DNA of 64,000 nucleotides from Lycorma delicatula (Eukaryota > Arthropoda > Insecta > Hemiptera > Fulgoridae): the NCBI RefSeq assembly GCF_047948215.1, contig NC_134465.1, positions 54,592,341 to 54,656,340 on the forward strand. Reading direction: 5' to 3'. The position numbers and the translations under genes are program-made. The notes below the pieces were generated by a model. It saw only the letters and a list, made by a program, of their open reading frames with translations, ran no database searches and had not been told where the DNA came from. Shown piece after piece: positions 61,117-64,000 of the stretch (position 1 is its first letter; every line of letters starts with the position of its first letter).

Positions 61117-61387
61117 TTAAGAAGATAAAATTTTATTTATTTAATAACTTCCGATATTTTTTTATTGAATTATTACTTATCGTAAACACTTTTTTTAAAT
61201 CAGAGGTTAATAATTATTAATAATTAAATATTAAAAAAAATAGTTAAAATAAAGGAAATGGTCGTATTCGAACCGATGTGCCTTCCCCTTGTAAGATCCA
61301 AATATTTCATTAATTAAAATTTTATTTGGCTATAACTCTGGAACCGATGAAAATAAATACCACTTATGGCATATCGTTGAAAAGAGT

Positions 61388-61617
61388 TACAGCGTTCAAG
61401 TCCTAGTAAAGCCAGTTATTTTTACACGGATTTGAATACTAGATTGTGGATAGCGGTGTTATTTGGTGGTTGGGTTTCAATTAACCACACATCTCAGGAA
61501 TGGTCGAACTGAGAATGTACAAGACTACACTTCATTTACACTCATACATATCATCCTCATTCATCCTCTGAAGTATTATCTGAACGGTAGTTACCGGAGG
61601 CTAAACAGGAAAAAAAA
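61388..61617 (+). mobile_element. SINE family A, truncated in the tRNA head
   Basis: Begins AGAGTTACAGCGTTCAAGTC (B-box) and continues to GGAGGCTAAACAGGAAAAAA. Very close in sequence to 55366-55655, so probably recent. Confidence 0.82.
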
Positions 61618-63690
61618 TGGAATAGACTGGGTGGTGTGGTGACCGGGATCGACACAAGGCGGGTATCTTCTCCTGTGGGAGCAGGATAGTATTACGATAT
61701 ACGGGTAATTTCACAATCTCAATTAAAAACAAAATTGCAAAACGTTTGTGAAAAAAATAAAAGTTTTTATTAAAACGAGAGGGAAGGGAATCTAGATCAT
61801 CTACTAGTAAAAATTACAGATGTAAACCTGGAATCCTGTCTAAGCACTTTTCTTCCTACACCTGTTTCGCTGCTAGAAATATATTTTACATTTCAGTAAG
61901 GCTTATCGAGTTTAGTTTTATTAGATAAACACTTCAGTCATTAGTACAATCACTAACAGAAAAACAGAACCACCAGAGATTATCCCACAGGGAGTTCCTC
62001 CCTTAACAAATCATACTAAGAGGGAAAGAGAAAAGAGGAATAAGTAAATAGAGGTAGGTTTTAAGGTTTTTCCCTCTTTCCCACGCGACCGACATTTCCC
62101 TTTTTTCACTCGCAGTATTACCAACTTAACCTAACTTAAGTATAAGCCAGCTTTATATTAATTTATATGATGATTATTTTAAAAGTTAGCAATATAGGAT
62201 CATTTGATCTTGTTGATAACTATCCATCGCCGCTTCGGAATTTCCGTGCAGGAAATTATAAAGAAAAAGAATAAAGAATTTAAAAACGGTTTTATAGAAG
62301 AATGTTAAAAATGCGAAAGTTGATAAAGTAAGAGAGAAGAAAATTTTTTAGCGGAATCTTATAGTAAGATATCCAAATTTAATTAATTTGTAACAAAAGA
62401 GATTCTTAGAAGATAAAGTTTAAAAAAGGAAGTCAAAAATATATAAAACATTTAACTGAAGATGTAAAAGTAGTTATTATGTTGCAGTTAAAAGATAGCA
62501 AAGGGCAGAAAACAATGAAGAAAAGCAATCAACCGCTAAAGACTAAAAAAAGGGAACTAAAAAAATTGCAGTTTTTGAAAATGTAAAAAAAGAACAATCT
62601 TTTAAAAACAATACACAAAACAGTAGGGTAAAAGTCAATCGGGATAAAAGGTTTAAAACGTAAAGCGATCTTGAAAATGAATAGAAAGAAGCTCTTATAA
62701 AAAGAAAGGAGAATGAAAAATGTATGCAGTGAAGAAAATGCAGTTAAAGGGTCTTTGACACAAACACAATAAACGGAGCTGGTGAAACATCCTCATTGAA
62801 ATAGAAACAAAAAAGAAAGAGAAAACAATAAAACGTTTTATACACGCAAACAACCCTTGTATCATTAAAAACAAAAAAAAAAACACCCCCACACATAGCA
62901 ACCGCCAACACAATCACCCTTTACGCTTTAAATAGGATGTTGTCTACCATATAACAACAAAATAGCCTGACCTACACCGCAAGTACCCTTCTTAAGTCAG
63001 GTAGTTACACACGGAACTTCCCGTATTATGATAATAAGTAATGAACCGTTGACCACTCCTACAAACTTCTAGATCAATATTTTAAATGTTGTATGCGTTG
63101 CTGATAAACTGGGAAAAACATTTTAATCAATAAACAGGGTTAACAACCCCAGGTTACCCTCTATTAATATGAATAAATAAACTTGGTCAGTTATTAATAC
63201 AGGAAAAAATAAAATTACTATCATAATTATTTAAATATCAACCGTAAAACAGTTGGAAATTTATAATCTAAAAAAATAAACCACGAAAAAAATATTCGTA
63301 ATTTTATTTGTTGTTGACATAAATTCACACAGTATCTATCTCAACACATATGAATTTTTTTAAACAAATTTAATAAAATCAATTTGCCTGAAACAAACGC
63401 GCATATATAAAACATACTGAAATATACAAAACAAGATTAAAATGTTTCACTGCGATAAGTTCCGACTTTTCGTTATTTTATTTTGTTTCCTTTTTAAAAA
63501 ATATCAATTCATTCTTATCTAAAATTTTACAAAAAAATAAACCTTTGATCTATAAATAATATTACAAAAACTTTTCAAACTTTAAAAAAAGTTGCTTTAT
63601 ACTTTTTACTCATACTTTAATCAAATAATTATCATACATTGCATGAATTTAATTAGTAGGTAAATTTGAATTTCAAAAGATAACATCTTT
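61618..63690. other. Stretch with no recognised gene
   Basis: A GC-richer patch at 61620-61700 and purine-rich text at 62250-62720. No splice-supported exon, domain or element seen. Confidence 0.45.
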
Positions 63691-64000
63691 TTTTTTTTGT
63701 CTTCAGTCATTTGACTGGTTTGATGCAGCTCTCCAAGATTCCCTATCTAGTGCTAGTCGTTTCATTTCAGTATACCCTCTACATCCTACATCCCTAAAAA
63801 TTTGTTTTACATTTTCCAAACGTGGCCTGCCTACACAATTTTTCCCTTCTACCTGTCCTTCCAATATTAAAGCGACTATTCCAGGATGCCTTAGTATGTG
63901 GCCTATAAGTCTGTCTCTTCTTTTAACTATATTTTTTCAAATGCTTCTTTCTTCATCTATTTACCGCAACACCTCTTCATTTGTCACTTTATCCACCCAT
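63691..64000 (-). mobile_element. LINE 3' end, continues beyond the window
   Basis: The minus strand ends GTCAAATGACTGAAGACA plus an A-run at about 63690. C-terminal text reads VALILEGQVEG, LRHPGI-like and EERSIWKNI-like residues, as in the other three copies. It is the cleanest copy of this 3' region and serves as an empty-site reference for the insertions at 59503 and 59928. Confidence 0.85.

Overview
This is a eukaryotic, very AT-rich window, almost certainly from an insect with large introns. A hemipteran is my best guess, but the sequence does not settle it. The evidence is GT..AG-spliced exons of an animal cytoskeletal gene, several mariner transposase relics with TA target sites, tRNA-derived SINEs, insect-type non-LTR retrotransposons and a Penelope-like element. 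No prokaryotic-style gene, rRNA, tRNA gene or CRISPR array was found.

Only one host gene is supported. It is a GAS2 / 'pickled eggs'-type cytoskeletal linker on the minus strand. Six exons (47809-47933, 43248-43389, 41523-41724, 37707-38001, 32935-33060, 29805-30029) join with matching phases into 370 codons plus a stop. They encode most of a calponin-homology (CH, actin-binding) domain, a Ser/Gly-rich linker and a complete GAR (GAS2-related, microtubule-binding) domain with a short tail. The start of the CH domain is not identified; one weak candidate exon lies at about 56623. The introns are full of transposons.

Layout: 1-1.86 kb AT-rich, nothing recognised; 1.87-3.29 kb minus-strand LINE relic; 5.32-8.25 kb Penelope-like element on the minus strand, bounded by direct repeats that each carry a hammerhead ribozyme; 9.57-9.80 kb LINE 3' tail; 12.40-12.79 kb foldback MITE; 17.48-17.76 kb short insertion with a perfect 15-bp target duplication; 19.76-20.39 kb mariner rearranged into an inverted repeat; 24.1-24.8 kb possible LTR/primer-binding-site remnant containing a SINE; 27.16-27.78 kb a SINE inserted in a SINE; 28.18-28.86 kb mariner; 29.8-47.9 kb the GAS2-like gene, with a hAT-like MITE, a SINE, a DDE transposon relic, a 2.5-kb LINE holding a perfect 115-bp inverted repeat, three mariners and an R1-like LINE tail in its introns; 49-49.5 kb SINEs; 51-53.6 kb a pair of inverted repeats around a LINE; 53.6-64 kb a less AT-poor-in-CpG region with younger elements (a mariner with 24-bp inverted repeats, full-length SINEs, and a LINE carrying two nested insertions).

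The two most interesting signals are the paired hammerhead ribozymes of the Penelope-like element and a set of three perfect snap-back palindromes (18819-18871, 31985-32025, 34686-34944), which look like template-switch events or assembly artefacts.
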